The notes below the pieces were generated by a model. The model was not told the DNA's origin, made no database searches, and worked only from the letters and a program-made list of their open reading frames with translations. From Oscillospiraceae bacterium (GTDB taxonomy: Bacteria; Bacillota; Clostridia; Oscillospirales; Acutalibacteraceae): a DNA stretch of 64,000 nucleotides. The stretch is taken from NCBI GenBank assembly GCA_003514385.1, contig DOQR01000001.1, positions 104,207 to 168,206 on the forward strand, given 5' to 3'. Positions 51,130 through 60,395 of the stretch are shown in pieces (position 1 is the first letter of the stretch; the number at the start of each line of letters is the position of its first letter). A program made the translations under genes and the position numbers.

Positions 51130-53868
51130 TTACGCAGCTTTCTTTTCTTTTCTGCGCTCTGCCGCGCGTCTGATAGCCTTGCCTATCTCGAACACCGGGA
51201 TAGTGGAGACCGCGAGACCTGCGGAAATGAGCAGCTCGTTGAGCTGGAATGTGCCGGGCGCGATGTCAAAGACATCGTTGGAGAGTCCGGGAATATAGAT
51301 AGCTGTGAGGGTCAGCGCAGTCGTTACGACAAACGCGCCAATGAGCCACCAGTTCATGTTCTTGAACATGCTCTTCGAGAAGATGGAGCCGGTTCTCGAA
51401 CGCATGTTGATGGCGCACATCATCTCTGCGAAGTTGACCGTCAGGAACGCCATAGCCATGGCGTTGACGCAGTGGCCGGCGGAGCCGCCAAAGAACATAT
51501 TCTCGAAGCTGCCGACCTCAAGGCGGTAGCCGATGACATAGGCGGCGATCTCGATTATCGCAAGGTAGATGCCCTGCCATGCCATGTCGAAGCCCGCGCC
51601 GTGTGAGAATATGCCGTCCGTTGTCGCTCTGGGCTTTCTCTTCATCAGGCTGCCCTCTGCCTTTTCCATGCCGAGCGCAAGACCGGGCAGGGAGTCGGTG
51701 ACCATGTTGATCCACAGCAGGTGAACAGGGGAGAGAAGCTCAAAGTTGAGTATCGATGCGATGAACATGATTATAACTTCGGACATGTTCGTCGAAAGCT
51801 GGAACTGAAGCACCTTGCAGACGTTGTCGTAGATCTTTCTGCCCTCTTCAACAGCGTTGACGATGGTAGCGAAGTTGTCGTCCGCGAGCACCATGTCGGC
51901 GACGCCCTTGGTGACGTCCGTGCCGGTGATGCCCATGCCGATGCCGATATCTGCTGCTTTGATGGAGGGCGCGTCGTTGACGCCGTCGCCGGTCATTGCG
52001 GTGACCATGCCGCGTGCCTTCCACGCCTTGACTATTCTTGTCTTATGCTCGGGCTGGACTCGCGCATAGACGGAGTATTTCGTAACTTCCTCGACTAATT
52101 CTTCGTCGCTGAACTTGTCGAGCTCTGCGCCGAGGACAGCCTGCGATGCGTCGGATATTATGCCGAGCTCGCGGCCGATGGCGACTGCGGTGTCCTTGTG
52201 GTCGCCGGTTATCATTATCGGGGTTATGCCCGCGCCGCGGCACTCTTCGATAGCCGCCTTGACTTCGGGGCGGACGGGGTCGATCATGCCGGTCAGACCG
52301 ACGAACACGAGGTCGTTTTCAAGAGCCTCGGGCTCAAAGGATGCGGGAACTGAATCGTAGTTTTTGAGGGCGACTGCGAGAACGCGCAGAGCCTTGTCTG
52401 CCATTCTCTTGTTGTCTGCAGCTATCTTAGTTCTGAACTCGTCGTCCATGGGAACTATCTTGCCGTCAACAAGGGCGTTCTTGCACAGATTGATAACAAC
52501 ATCGGGCGCGCCTTTTGTGTACTGGACGATGCCGGATGCCGTCTGATGGACGGTGGACATCATCTTTCTGCCGGAGTCGAACGGAGCTTCGCCGACTCTG
52601 GGGCTCGCCTTGACCAGATCGTTCTTGCTCATGCCAAGCGCATAAGCGTAGCCGACGAGAGCCGCCTCGGTGGGCTCGCCGGTGACCTTGCCGGCGTCGT
52701 CTATCTGAGCGTCGGAGCAAAGTGCCATCGCCTCGGCGATAAGCTTCTCGTTGTCGCCGAAGTGGTCAACAACGGTCATCTTGTTTTGGGTCAGAGTGCC
52801 GGTCTTATCGGAGCAGATTATCTGGGTGCAGCCGAGGGTCTCAACTGCGGTAAGCTTGCGGATAAGAGCCTGTCTCTTGCTCATCGCGGTAACGCCTATC
52901 GAAAGGATTATCGTGACGACTGCCGGCAGTCCCTCGGGGATTGCGGCGACTGCAAGAGCGATTGCCGAAATGAATGTGTCGAGCGCGGTGTTTCCGAGCA
53001 GCTCCCATGAGAAGGGCTGATCGCTCAGGACGAGTGACTCGATGAGTCCGACTGCGAACACGACTACGCATATGACGATAACGAGCTTTGTGAGGAACTT
53101 CGAGAGCTCAGCCATCTTCTTCTGAAGAGGAGTCTGCTCCTGCTCGGCATCCGAAAGGGCGTCGGCTATCTTGCCCATCTCGGTGTCCATGCCGACTGCC
53201 GTAACAACGGCCTTGCCGCGGCCGTAGACTATGGTCGAGCCGCTGTAGAGCATGTTCTTTCTGTCGCCCAGGGCAACGTCGTCATTGCCTGCGGCACAGT
53301 TGAGCGCGTCGATCATCTTTGTTACGGGGACGCTCTCGCCCGTGAGGGCTGCCTCCTCGACTTTCATGCTGTGGCTCTCGATGATGCGGCAGTCCGCGGG
53401 AACAGCGTCGCCCGCTTCGAGCACGACGATATCGCCGATAACTACATCCTCGCTCTTTATCGTGACGACTTCTCCGTCACGCAGAACATGGCTCGTTGCT
53501 GCGGTCATCTCCATAAGAGCGTCCATGGCGGCCTCCGCCTTGCTGTCCTGAACGAGGCTCATGATGGTGTTGATGATAACAACGACGAGGATGACCAGCA
53601 CGTCCGCAAAATCCTTGAATTCGAAGTTTGCGCCGTTCTCTAGCACCGTGACAACAGCCTGAATGGCTGCCGCGACGAGGAGCATGATGATCATGGGGTC
53701 TGCGAGGGAGTTGATAAACTTCTTAAAGAGGCTGTCTTTTTCGGCTTCTTTAAGCTTGTTCTTGCCGTATTTGGCAAGGCGCTGCTCCGCTTCGGCCGAA
53801 GTCAGACCCTTTTCGGAGCTCTCGACCGCCGAGAAAACTTTCTCTGTCGGCTCAAGATAGAATTTCAT
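51130..53868 (-). CDS. P-type cation ATPase 1, probable Mn2+ (or Ca2+) exporter
   Basis: A 912-residue type-II P-ATPase. Seen in order: N-terminal cation-ATPase domain, actuator motif LTGESVPV, the helix-4 ion site [12 protein letters not shown], the phosphorylation motif [12 protein letters not shown] (Asp about 335), nucleotide domain, [12 protein letters not shown] hinge, and six C-terminal helices with [15 protein letters not shown]. By sequence it resembles Ca2+ pumps (PMCA/SERCA-like), but a yybP-ykoY manganese riboswitch in its leader makes Mn2+ efflux the likely job. A close paralogue with the same kind of leader follows at 54.1 kb. Confidence 0.93.
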   Translation of the reverse strand: MKFYLEPTEKVFSAVESSEKGLTSAEAEQRLAKYGKNKLKEAEKDSLFKKFINSLADPMIIMLLVAAAIQAVVTVLENGANFEFKDFADVLVILVVVIINTIMSLVQDSKAEAAMDALMEMTAATSHVLRDGEVVTIKSEDVVIGDIVVLEAGDAVPADCRIIESHSMKVEEAALTGESVPVTKMIDALNCAAGNDDVALGDRKNMLYSGSTIVYGRGKAVVTAVGMDTEMGKIADALSDAEQEQTPLQKKMAELSKFLTKLVIVICVVVFAVGLIESLVLSDQPFSWELLGNTALDTFISAIALAVAAIPEGLPAVVTIILSIGVTAMSKRQALIRKLTAVETLGCTQIICSDKTGTLTQNKMTVVDHFGDNEKLIAEAMALCSDAQIDDAGKVTGEPTEAALVGYAYALGMSKNDLVKASPRVGEAPFDSGRKMMSTVHQTASGIVQYTKGAPDVVINLCKNALVDGKIVPMDDEFRTKIAADNKRMADKALRVLAVALKNYDSVPASFEPEALENDLVFVGLTGMIDPVRPEVKAAIEECRGAGITPIMITGDHKDTAVAIGRELGIISDASQAVLGAELDKFSDEELVEEVTKYSVYARVQPEHKTRIVKAWKARGMVTAMTGDGVNDAPSIKAADIGIGMGITGTDVTKGVADMVLADDNFATIVNAVEEGRKIYDNVCKVLQFQLSTNMSEVIIMFIASILNFELLSPVHLLWINMVTDSLPGLALGMEKAEGSLMKRKPRATTDGIFSHGAGFDMAWQGIYLAIIEIAAYVIGYRLEVGSFENMFFGGSAGHCVNAMAMAFLTVNFAEMMCAINMRSRTGSIFSKSMFKNMNWWLIGAFVVTTALTLTAIYIPGLSNDVFDIAPGTFQLNELLISAGLAVSTIPVFEIGKAIRRAAERRKEKKAA

Positions 53869-53924
53869 GCGCTTTCAAGACCTTTCTTTTTGATTTGAAT
53901 AGCAGAGAGTGCTGAAGGAGAATT

Positions 53925-54052
53925 AAAAAAGACCTTCAGCACTCTCTGCCAAAGGTCTTGCTTCAAACGCCTGAAAGCCGTCTGTCTGCTGCCAGCCGAA
54001 GCGAGATTGTTGGCAAACAGATAGGATAATCCCCATAGCTACTCCCCATTGG
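53925..54052 (-). ncRNA. yybP-ykoY manganese riboswitch 1
   Basis: On the minus strand the leader has the two conserved loop segments of this class: GGGGAGTAGC near the 5' end and GAAGCAAGACCTTTGG near the 3' end, joined by variable hairpins. A terminator (53929-53959, AAGACCTT/AAGGTCTT then T-run) reuses the aptamer's closing sequence. Mn2+ binding should prevent termination and turn on the ATPase. Confidence 0.9.
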
Positions 54053-54064
54053 TTGTACGAACAA

Positions 54065-54092
54065 ATAATATCATATTCGGGGAAAAAGTCAA
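54065..54092 (-). promoter_or_regulatory. Promoter of manganese riboswitch 1 transcript
   Basis: Minus-strand TTGACT (54092-54087), 16-base spacer, TATTAT (54070-54065), directly before the aptamer. Confidence 0.65.
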
Positions 54093-54146
54093 GGCGTATT
54101 TAATAAAATAATATCTTTTTGCGTAGAATAATTCTAAATCATTATA

Positions 54147-56849
54147 TTATGCGGCGATTTTTCTCTTTGCCGCCGCGCGCTGGATCGCTTTTATTATCTC
54201 AACAATCGGGATTATCGAGAACGCGAGCGCGAGCGAAGAGGCATATTCGGCGAAGCCTATCGGAGTGAAGCCGAAGGCGTTTGCGAGGAATGGTATCTCA
54301 ATAACCGCCGTAGTCAGCACGAGAGACGCTACCATCGCGCCGAACAGCGGCATGTTGTGGCTGCCGCGAAGGCTCATTTTTATTACCGAGCCGCGCTGCG
54401 AGCGCATGTTGAACGAGTGGAAAATCTCGCACATCGACATGGTGAGGAATGCCATGGTCATGCCCTGCTCGCACTGTGCGATGTTCATAAACGCCCAGTG
54501 TCCCGTCTCGAAGCGTTCGCCTATGAAGAACGCCGCGAGGGTCAGTGCGGTGACCAGTACGCCCTGATAGAGAACGTCGAACCCGAGCCCGCCTGCGAAT
54601 ATTCCGTCCGACGGGTCGCGCGGGCGGCGGCGCATAATGTCGCTCTCCGCCTTTTCGAGCCCGAGCGCGAGAGCGGGGAAGCAGTCGGTGACGAGATTTA
54701 TAAACAGCAGGTGCGGCGCTTCGAGAATCGTGAAGCCGAGGAGCGTCGCCGTGAATATCGCGAGCACTTCCGCGAGGTTTGAGCCGAGCAGGAATTGAAT
54801 AGCCTTTCGGATATTGTCATATATCCGGCGGCCCTCTTCAACGGCGTTGACGATAGTTGCAAAGTTGTCGTCCGTGAGCACCATGTCTGCAACATTCTTT
54901 GTAACGTCCGTGCCGGTGATGCCCATGCCTATTCCGATATCCGCGCTCTTTATCGACGGCGCGTCGTTGACTCCGTCGCCCGTCATGGCGGTTATCTTGC
55001 CCTTTGAACGCCAGGCGTTGACTATTCTCGTCTTGTGCTCCGGCTGCACGCGCGCGTATACATATATATTTTCGACTCTGTCCGCGAACTCTTCGTCGCT
55101 CATCGCGGAGAGCTCCGCGCCGGTTATTGCCTGTGACGGATCGGTGAGTATGCCCAGTTCGGAGGCTATCGCAACGGCGGTGTCTCTGTGGTCGCCGGTT
55201 ATCATGACGGGCGTTATACCCGCGCCGCGGCATTCTTCGATTGCCGCCTTGACCTCCGGACGGACGGGGTCAATCATGCCCGTGAGTCCGATAAAGACAA
55301 GATCATGCTCCAGCGCCTCGGGCGAAAAATCGTCGGGCGCGGCGTCGTATTTTTTCATCGCCGCCGCAAGCACGCGCAGCGCCTTGTCAGCCATCCTCTT
55401 GTTTTCCGAGGCTATATTCGCTCTTATCTCATCCGTCATGGGTACGGTTTTTCCGTCAATAAAAGCGTGGGTGCACAGATCGACAACGACGTCGGGCGCG
55501 CCCTTTGTGTACTGAATAATGCCGTCCGGTGTCTTGTGGACGGTGGACATCATCTTTCTGCCCGAGTCAAACGGGGCTTCGCCGATTCTCGGGCTGTCTG
55601 CTTTCAAATCGCCCTTGTGCATCCCGAGGCTTATCGCGAAGTTCACGAGAGCCGCTTCGGTGGGTTCTCCCGTGACTGCTCCGTCCGCATCCTCCTCCGC
55701 GTCGGAGCAGAGGGACATGGCTCTTGCGAGCAGCTTTTCGTCGCCGTAATGATCGACGACGGTCATCTTGTTCTGCGTGAGCGTACCGGTTTTGTCGGAG
55801 CAGATTATCTGCGCGCATCCGAGCGTCTCGACTGCGGTGAGCTTGCGTATAACCGCATTTTTCTTCGACATGTTCGTGACGCCTATCGACAGCACGATAG
55901 TGACAACGGCGGCGAGTCCCTCGGGAACGGCGGCAACGGCGAGACTGACGGCTACCATAAACACGTCGATAACGCTCTTGAATATCAGCGCAGGGTTGCC
56001 GCCCGCGAGAGTGGAGCGCTCCATGAACAGCGAGAACGCGAAGATGAAAACGCAGATTCCAAGCACGAGAAATGTCAGCGTTTTGGAGAGCTGAGAGAGC
56101 TTCTTCTGCAGCGGGGTCTGACCGTCCTCAGCCTTTGTTATTGCGTCGGCTATTTTGCCCATCTCGGTATTCATGCCCGTGTCGGTGACAACGGCCTTGC
56201 CGCGTCCGTAGACAACGGCGCTGCCCATATAAGCCATATTTTTTCTGTCGCCGAGCGGGATGTCGCCGCCGCTGCCTGTGCCGAGGGCGGAGATTATCTT
56301 GCTCACGGGCACGCTCTCGCCGGTCAGCGCGGCTTCTTCGATTTTGAGGCTCGCGCTTTCAAATATGCGGCAGTCCGCGGGAACGGCGTCGCCCGCCTCG
56401 AGTACCACGATATCGCCGACGGTCAGATCTTCGCTCTTGACAGTCATTATCCTGCCCTCGCGAATGACCTTTGAGGTCGCCGCGCTCATCTCCTGCAGCG
56501 CTTCAATGGCTTTTTCCGCTTTGCTCTCCTGCAAAACGCCGAGCACCGCGTTTATGAGTACGACTGCAAGGATTATCACGGTGTCCGTAGGGAAGGACGG
56601 CGAGCCGGAGACCTTGCCCTCGTATACCGTGGTAACGGCGGATATTACGGCGGCGACGATAAGAATAATTATCATCGGGTCGGCAAGCTGTTCGAGAAAC
56701 CGCCTGACGAGCGATTTCTGCTTCGCCTGCGCCAATTTGTTTTTGCCGTATTTCTCAAGACGGCGTTCGGCTTCGGATTGCGTAAGGCCGTTTTCCGAGC
56801 TTTCTGTCCGCTCGAACACCTCGCGGACATCTTCAAGATAGTATTTCAC
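54147..56849 (-). CDS. P-type cation ATPase 2, probable Mn2+ (or Ca2+) exporter
   Basis: About 900 residues, a clear paralogue of ATPase 1 with the same motif order: LTGESVPV, helix-4 AAVPEGLAAVVT (Pro replaced by Ala after PEGL), [24 protein letters not shown] and NLVTDCFPALALGLE. The start is GTG at 56849: AAAGGAGG lies seven bases upstream, and it aligns with the ATPase 1 N-terminus (VKYYLEDV versus MKFYLEPT). The different helix-4 residues hint at a different ion affinity. It has its own manganese riboswitch, so the pair could offer high- and low-threshold export. Confidence 0.92.
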   Translation of the reverse strand: MKYYLEDVREVFERTESSENGLTQSEAERRLEKYGKNKLAQAKQKSLVRRFLEQLADPMIIILIVAAVISAVTTVYEGKVSGSPSFPTDTVIILAVVLINAVLGVLQESKAEKAIEALQEMSAATSKVIREGRIMTVKSEDLTVGDIVVLEAGDAVPADCRIFESASLKIEEAALTGESVPVSKIISALGTGSGGDIPLGDRKNMAYMGSAVVYGRGKAVVTDTGMNTEMGKIADAITKAEDGQTPLQKKLSQLSKTLTFLVLGICVFIFAFSLFMERSTLAGGNPALIFKSVIDVFMVAVSLAVAAVPEGLAAVVTIVLSIGVTNMSKKNAVIRKLTAVETLGCAQIICSDKTGTLTQNKMTVVDHYGDEKLLARAMSLCSDAEEDADGAVTGEPTEAALVNFAISLGMHKGDLKADSPRIGEAPFDSGRKMMSTVHKTPDGIIQYTKGAPDVVVDLCTHAFIDGKTVPMTDEIRANIASENKRMADKALRVLAAAMKKYDAAPDDFSPEALEHDLVFIGLTGMIDPVRPEVKAAIEECRGAGITPVMITGDHRDTAVAIASELGILTDPSQAITGAELSAMSDEEFADRVENIYVYARVQPEHKTRIVNAWRSKGKITAMTGDGVNDAPSIKSADIGIGMGITGTDVTKNVADMVLTDDNFATIVNAVEEGRRIYDNIRKAIQFLLGSNLAEVLAIFTATLLGFTILEAPHLLFINLVTDCFPALALGLEKAESDIMRRRPRDPSDGIFAGGLGFDVLYQGVLVTALTLAAFFIGERFETGHWAFMNIAQCEQGMTMAFLTMSMCEIFHSFNMRSQRGSVIKMSLRGSHNMPLFGAMVASLVLTTAVIEIPFLANAFGFTPIGFAEYASSLALAFSIIPIVEIIKAIQRAAAKRKIAA

Positions 56850-56874
56850 CTTTGTGCCTCCTTTTAGGTTAAAC

Positions 56875-57031
56875 AAAAAAGACCTTCGACAGACTTATGT
56901 CTGCCAAAGGTCTTGCTTCAAACGCATTCGATGCATATGTCTGCTGCCAGCCGGGTTCGACCGGTTATCACGGCCGACACAGCGGTTGGTGACAGCGAGA
57001 TGGGCTTTTGCCCATAGCTACTCCCCAATGG
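56875..57031 (-). ncRNA. yybP-ykoY manganese riboswitch 2
   Basis: Minus strand: GGGGAGTAGC at the 5' side, then hairpins, then GAAGCAAGACCTTTGG and an intrinsic terminator AAGACCTT...AAGGTCTT followed by T residues. The same design as riboswitch 1, with a longer variable arm. Confidence 0.9.
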
Positions 57032-57041
57032 ATATGCATTT

Positions 57042-57070
57042 ATCATACTCCGCAAAAGAGGAAATGTCAA
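57042..57070 (-). promoter_or_regulatory. Promoter of manganese riboswitch 2 transcript
   Basis: Minus-strand TTGACA (57070-57065), 17-base spacer, TATGAT (57047-57042). Confidence 0.75.
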
Positions 57071-57123
57071 TTAAAAATTTATAAATTTTTATCTATTATT
57101 CTTTTTATTCGACAAAATCGCTC

Positions 57124-57152
57124 TTGACAAAAGCGCAATGTGAATATATAAT
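57124..57152 (+). promoter_or_regulatory. Consensus promoter of the cold-shock gene
   Basis: Perfect TTGACA (57124-57129) and TATAAT (57147-57152) with a 17-base spacer. Confidence 0.9.
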
Positions 57153-57179
57153 TAATGCGTATTCTGACAAATGTTTCTG

Positions 57180-57241
57180 TGGACTCGCATGTTTTTGTAA
57201 GCCATTGACCGTTTGATGGTTCACAAAAATGTGCGGGTCCA
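57180..57241 (+). promoter_or_regulatory. Long leader hairpin of the cold-shock mRNA
   Basis: A 26-position stem (57180-57205 with 57216-57241) around a 10-base loop: 21 Watson-Crick pairs, four G-U wobbles and one A-C mismatch by hand count. No T-run follows, so it is not a terminator. It lies 20 bases after the promoter and ends about 50 bases before the start codon; a temperature- or protein-responsive leader, as known for cspA-type mRNAs, is plausible. Confidence 0.75.
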
Positions 57242-57290
57242 TTGCACAACATATAATATAGAATGCAAATTTTTTCACGGAGGTACCACA

Positions 57291-57500
57291 ATGAAGGGTA
57301 CAGTCAAATGGTTCAACGCAGAAAAAGGTTTTGGCTTCATCGCTAACGATGAGGGCGGCGACGATGTTTTCGTACATTTCTCCGCTATCGTTGCAGACGG
57401 CTACAGAACTCTCACCGAGGGTCAGAAGGTCACCTTCGAGGTCGAGCCGGATCCCAAGGATTCCAGCAAGCTCAGAGCTGTCAACGTTGTCGGCGAATAA
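57291..57500 (+). CDS. Cold-shock protein (CspA family)
   Basis: A 69-residue cold-shock domain protein, an OB-fold that binds single-stranded RNA and DNA. It carries RNP1 (KGFGFIAND, about residues 12-20) and RNP2 (VFVHFSAI, about 26-33) and starts [13 protein letters not shown] like the family. CGGAGG precedes the ATG. It is a single-gene transcript with a consensus promoter, a structured leader and a strong terminator, fitting an abundant mRNA under post-transcriptional control. Confidence 0.96.
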   Translation: MKGTVKWFNAEKGFGFIANDEGGDDVFVHFSAIVADGYRTLTEGQKVTFEVEPDPKDSSKLRAVNVVGE

Positions 57501-57518
57501 TTTTCTCCAGAGTTGACG

Positions 57519-57549
57519 CGGGCGTCCGTTATGCGGACGCCCGTTTTTT
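57519..57549 (+). terminator. Terminator of the cold-shock gene
   Basis: CGGGCGTCCG/CGGACGCCCG perfect 10-bp stem followed by TTTTTT; its T-run touches the end of the convergent ATPase gene. Confidence 0.9.
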
Positions 57550-58630
57550 ATATTTTCCTCTTCAACATATCCTCCGCAATGCTCTTCGCGAGCTCATCCA
57601 TGTGCGAGAAGTCTATGGCGGAGATATATATGCTCTCGAGGTCGTCGTGTATACTTTTGGCGCTCGCGAGAGAATTTATCGCTTCGCCGATAAACTCGCC
57701 GTAGGCTTTTTTGGTGAAGTTCAGCCGCGACATGTGCCGGCGCAGCGCGGTGCGGTCGGTGAAGCGCGATGAGTTTATCTTTATCGCGCCGTCAAACTCC
57801 GCAGGATGCAGCCTGTTTGAGGTCACGAAGCCGAGCGACAGGTCGGGGATGAGCAGATGCTCGGGCTCGCCGTCCGGGGAAAGGGGAGACGGGCTCGTGA
57901 TTATGTCATGACCGCCGGAGAGGGCATATCCGCGAAGCAGTGACAGCAGGGCGGCGGAACTCGCGATGTTGTCGTCCTCGATGATATATATGCGCTCGCA
58001 GAGCTGTCTTACCGTATCAGTGAAGAATGTTATCCCGTCCGGTGTGACGGCGGATATCATTCTGTGACTCTCTTCGCCGATTCGCCCGGTCGGCTTGCCG
58101 AACTCGCGCGACGCGATGCGCGAAGCCGCGCGCTTGATTTTTGCCGTGTCCGTGCAGCCGAGCGTCAGGCGCAATATATCCTCGCGCAGCAGAGCGGAGG
58201 CTTCGAGAAAGCGCCTGCATCTGCGGTGGCACGCGGCGTTTTCATCGGTCAGTGCGATAACCTCATCCGCGCGCGAACGCAGAATATTTTTATCCCAGAA
58301 TCTGCCTAAATCGACTATCTCCTGCGCGGCGCCCGGATATTTCGGCTCGAGCGTGTGCGGAGAAGTGCCGTCCGCTATCCAGCAGTTGAGCGCGGGCGCA
58401 TATACGCCGTCGAGCGAAGCGGGATCGGATGAGCAGTATATCAGCTCCGTCTCTATCCCCGCGTCTGTCAGGGCGGAGTTTATCCGTTTCATCAGGCTTG
58501 ATTTGCCCGTGCCCGGACCGCCCTTTATTATATATGTATACCCGCCAGAATGAGTCGGACAAAGCTCGCCGAAAAATGAGTGAAACCCCTCGGGCGAACT
58601 GCACCCGAGAAAATAGCTGATGTTACCCAT
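57548..58630 (-). CDS. P-loop ATPase of unknown role (PRK06851-like)
   Basis: A 360-residue protein with a Walker A near the N-terminus (IIKGGPGTGKSSLMKRI, about residues 34-50) and a downstream ATPase-like core. The family is found in spore-forming Firmicutes and has no established function that I know of. A region with His and Cys (NAACHRRCRRFLEAS) is near the middle. GGGAGG precedes the ATG. It is convergent with the cold-shock gene and has no co-oriented partner. Confidence 0.8.
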   Translation of the reverse strand: MGNISYFLGCSSPEGFHSFFGELCPTHSGGYTYIIKGGPGTGKSSLMKRINSALTDAGIETELIYCSSDPASLDGVYAPALNCWIADGTSPHTLEPKYPGAAQEIVDLGRFWDKNILRSRADEVIALTDENAACHRRCRRFLEASALLREDILRLTLGCTDTAKIKRAASRIASREFGKPTGRIGEESHRMISAVTPDGITFFTDTVRQLCERIYIIEDDNIASSAALLSLLRGYALSGGHDIITSPSPLSPDGEPEHLLIPDLSLGFVTSNRLHPAEFDGAIKINSSRFTDRTALRRHMSRLNFTKKAYGEFIGEAINSLASAKSIHDDLESIYISAIDFSHMDELAKSIAEDMLKRKI

Positions 58631-58734
58631 AATACGCCTCCCGAAAAGTCATATTACAGAGTATTCACCGCACGCTTGTCAGGTTACGGAAAAATATCAG
58701 CTTGCCGCTTGCCGTGTGAAACTGCTTGCCGAGG

Positions 58735-58763
58735 TTGACAAACGAAGCTAAAAAAGGTAAAAT
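58735..58763 (+). promoter_or_regulatory. Promoter upstream of the tRNA-Pro element
   Basis: Consensus TTGACA (58735-58740), 17-base spacer, TAAAAT (58758-58763). The predicted start is near 58770, about 190 bases before the intact tRNA and only a few bases before a partial tRNA-like segment. Confidence 0.75.
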
Positions 58764-58770
58764 ATCACAA

Positions 58771-58961
58771 GTGATTCAGGCGCAGTTGGGCGAGGAGGAA
58801 TGCCGCCGCCGGGGGCGGATAGAGGCATTGCTCCGAGGTGAAGAAACAAGGAGCGGAGCGAGCGCACCAAGCGAAGAGCCGCGACTATGTTTCTGAGGGA
58901 AGCGCCGCGGACGGACAGCAGAAAGATAATAAGCAGGAAGCAAACTAAAAAATAAATATAA
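58771..58961 (+). repeat. tRNA-flanking element upstream of tRNA-Pro with partial D-arm copy
   Basis: The segment begins with GGCGCAGTTGG (58779-58789), identical to the D-arm of tRNA-Pro at 58970-58980, placed just where a tRNA should start relative to the promoter. It then contains a hairpin closed by AATGCC/GGCATT within a larger GGAG...CTCC stem, an AAGGAGCGGAGCGAGCG stretch and an A-rich end. No ORF is credible. It looks like a roughly 190-base insertion between a remnant and an intact tRNA 5' end, mirroring the element at tRNA-Arg. The repeat is short, so this reading is tentative. Confidence 0.5.
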
Positions 58962-59037
58962 CCGGGTGTGGCGCAGTTGGTAGCGCGGGTGGTTTGGGAC
59001 CATCAGGCCGCAGGTTCGAACCCTGTCACTCGGACCA
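58962..59037 (+). tRNA. tRNA-Pro (anticodon TGG)
   Basis: A complete 76-base cloverleaf with encoded CCA. Acceptor CCGGGTG pairs with CACTCGG (one G-U); D-arm GCGC/GCGC with AGTTGGTA loop; anticodon stem GGTGG/CCATC around TTTGGGA (anticodon TGG); T-arm GCAGG-TTCGAAC-CCTGT; discriminator A and CCA. Confidence 0.97.
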
Positions 59038-59071
59038 GCAGGGGCTGACAATTCTGTCAGCCCCTGCTTTT
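59037..59071 (+). terminator. Terminator of tRNA-Pro
   Basis: AGCAGGGGCTGACA/TGTCAGCCCCTGCT perfect 14-bp stem with an ATTC loop, then TTTTT. Confidence 0.9.
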
Positions 59072-59112
59072 TGCTTGTTCTGCTACATCACCGACAGTAT
59101 CCTGCGCTTTAT

Positions 59113-59141
59113 TGCCAAAACCTAATCTCTGTTGTATAATT
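59113..59141 (+). promoter_or_regulatory. Promoter of the 59.2 kb membrane-protein gene
   Basis: TTGCCA (59113-59118), 17-base spacer, TATAAT (59136-59141), 30 bases before the gene. Confidence 0.65.
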
Positions 59142-59170
59142 ACTGTACTGTCCGGGCGGAGGTGAAATAT

Positions 59171-60298
59171 ATGTCAAAGCATTTAAAAAATTATGCGGCT
59201 ACACGAGCGGCGACAAGACTTGTTATGGATGCGGCGCAAAGCGAAAAAGCCAAGGCCGGGCGTGTGACGATGCCGAAAGTCTTTTTTGTTATCTGGATTA
59301 TCGGTTTTGTTTTTTTGGCGACGGCTACATTCCTTTGCGGCAGGATTCCCCATATGATTGGCATTGCTGCCGGCTTTGCTATACTCGCATTGCCTGATTT
59401 GGCACTTATTATTGCATATTTCAATCAGCGCATATATTATACAGACGAAATGTTTGTCCATAAAAACTTCTGGGGCATTAAGCGACTGTACAGATATGAG
59501 GATATCACCGGTATACGCATAGACGGAGATGTCAACTTGTTTTTGGGAAAGCAGAAAGTCCGCATTTATGACAGGGCAGTCGGAAAGAAAGAATTTGTCC
59601 GCTGTGCGGGAGAGGGATACCATCGCGTATATGATAAAGGTATCCCGCTGGTGCCGAGAAAAAAGAACGATATATTCAACGGCAACATAAAAAATCCCGG
59701 TGAAGCCATAGCCGTCGGCATCATACTCATTGGCGGTATGGCACTGATCTACTGGATTTTTTTGTATGGCATGTGGGCATTGACTGCAAAAACGCAAGAT
59801 GAACTTACAGTCTCTACGGTCGCTTTTAATCACTGCGAAATACAGGACGACGCAATTCGGCTGTATGGCGACGGTGAGAAGTGCTATATAATACCGGAAT
59901 ACAAAAGGATAATGCCGGATGCCGACGAGTTCCTTGATGAATATCAAAACGGAGGCACGCTGATACTCGGATATGCCAAAGTCTATGCTAATGAAGACGT
60001 ATATGTATATACTGCCGAGAGCAATGACGGCAGAACGTTTGTTACATTCGAGAAATCAGACGCGCTGCAGAAGGAAAGGTTCATACAACGGTGGAAAGTA
60101 ATGCCTAAGCCGATTACGACTTTAATGATTTTCCCTCCTATAGTAATGCTCCTGTTTGTGGCGGCAGGATTCTATGTCGGTCGGCATGTTGAAAAGTTCA
60201 GCCCAAAGACGGTGCATATCTTTTACCAAAACAGCAATATTAATTGGCCAAACTCAAAGAAGAAGCCAAGTGCGAAAAAGAGGAAAAAACGAAAATAA
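59171..60298 (+). CDS. Uncharacterised membrane protein with soluble beta-rich domain
   Basis: About 375 residues. Two N-terminal helices (about 37-57 and 60-80) precede a domain with YYTDEMFVHKNFWGIKRLYRYEDITGIR, a pattern like the PH-type domains of bacterial membrane proteins; another helix follows at about 180-205, then a second soluble part (DELTVSTVAFNHCEIQDDAIRLYG) and a last helix near 315-335 before a very basic tail (KKPSAKKRKKRK). The start at 59171 follows GGAGGTG. I do not assign a function. It is alone between tRNA-Pro and a terminator. Confidence 0.75.
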   Translation: MSKHLKNYAATRAATRLVMDAAQSEKAKAGRVTMPKVFFVIWIIGFVFLATATFLCGRIPHMIGIAAGFAILALPDLALIIAYFNQRIYYTDEMFVHKNFWGIKRLYRYEDITGIRIDGDVNLFLGKQKVRIYDRAVGKKEFVRCAGEGYHRVYDKGIPLVPRKKNDIFNGNIKNPGEAIAVGIILIGGMALIYWIFLYGMWALTAKTQDELTVSTVAFNHCEIQDDAIRLYGDGEKCYIIPEYKRIMPDADEFLDEYQNGGTLILGYAKVYANEDVYVYTAESNDGRTFVTFEKSDALQKERFIQRWKVMPKPITTLMIFPPIVMLLFVAAGFYVGRHVEKFSPKTVHIFYQNSNINWPNSKKKPSAKKRKKRK

Positions 60299-60342
60299 CT
60301 TCATAGGTTCTCCACACATCACGGGCAAAACTCCAATAACAA

Positions 60343-60384
60343 ACCCCGCTGTGCGAAAAATGCATAGCGGGGTATATATTTTTT
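60343..60384 (+). terminator. Terminator of the 59.2 kb gene
   Basis: ACCCCGCTGTGC/GCATAGCGGGGT stem with one wobble and a 7-base loop, followed after a short AT stretch by TTTTTT. Confidence 0.7.
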
Positions 60385-60395
60385 ATATCGTGGAT

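Noticed and set aside
58776..59051. A minus-strand frame through tRNA-Pro
   Set aside because: It translates the antisense of a tRNA and its flank; such frames are a known annotation artefact.
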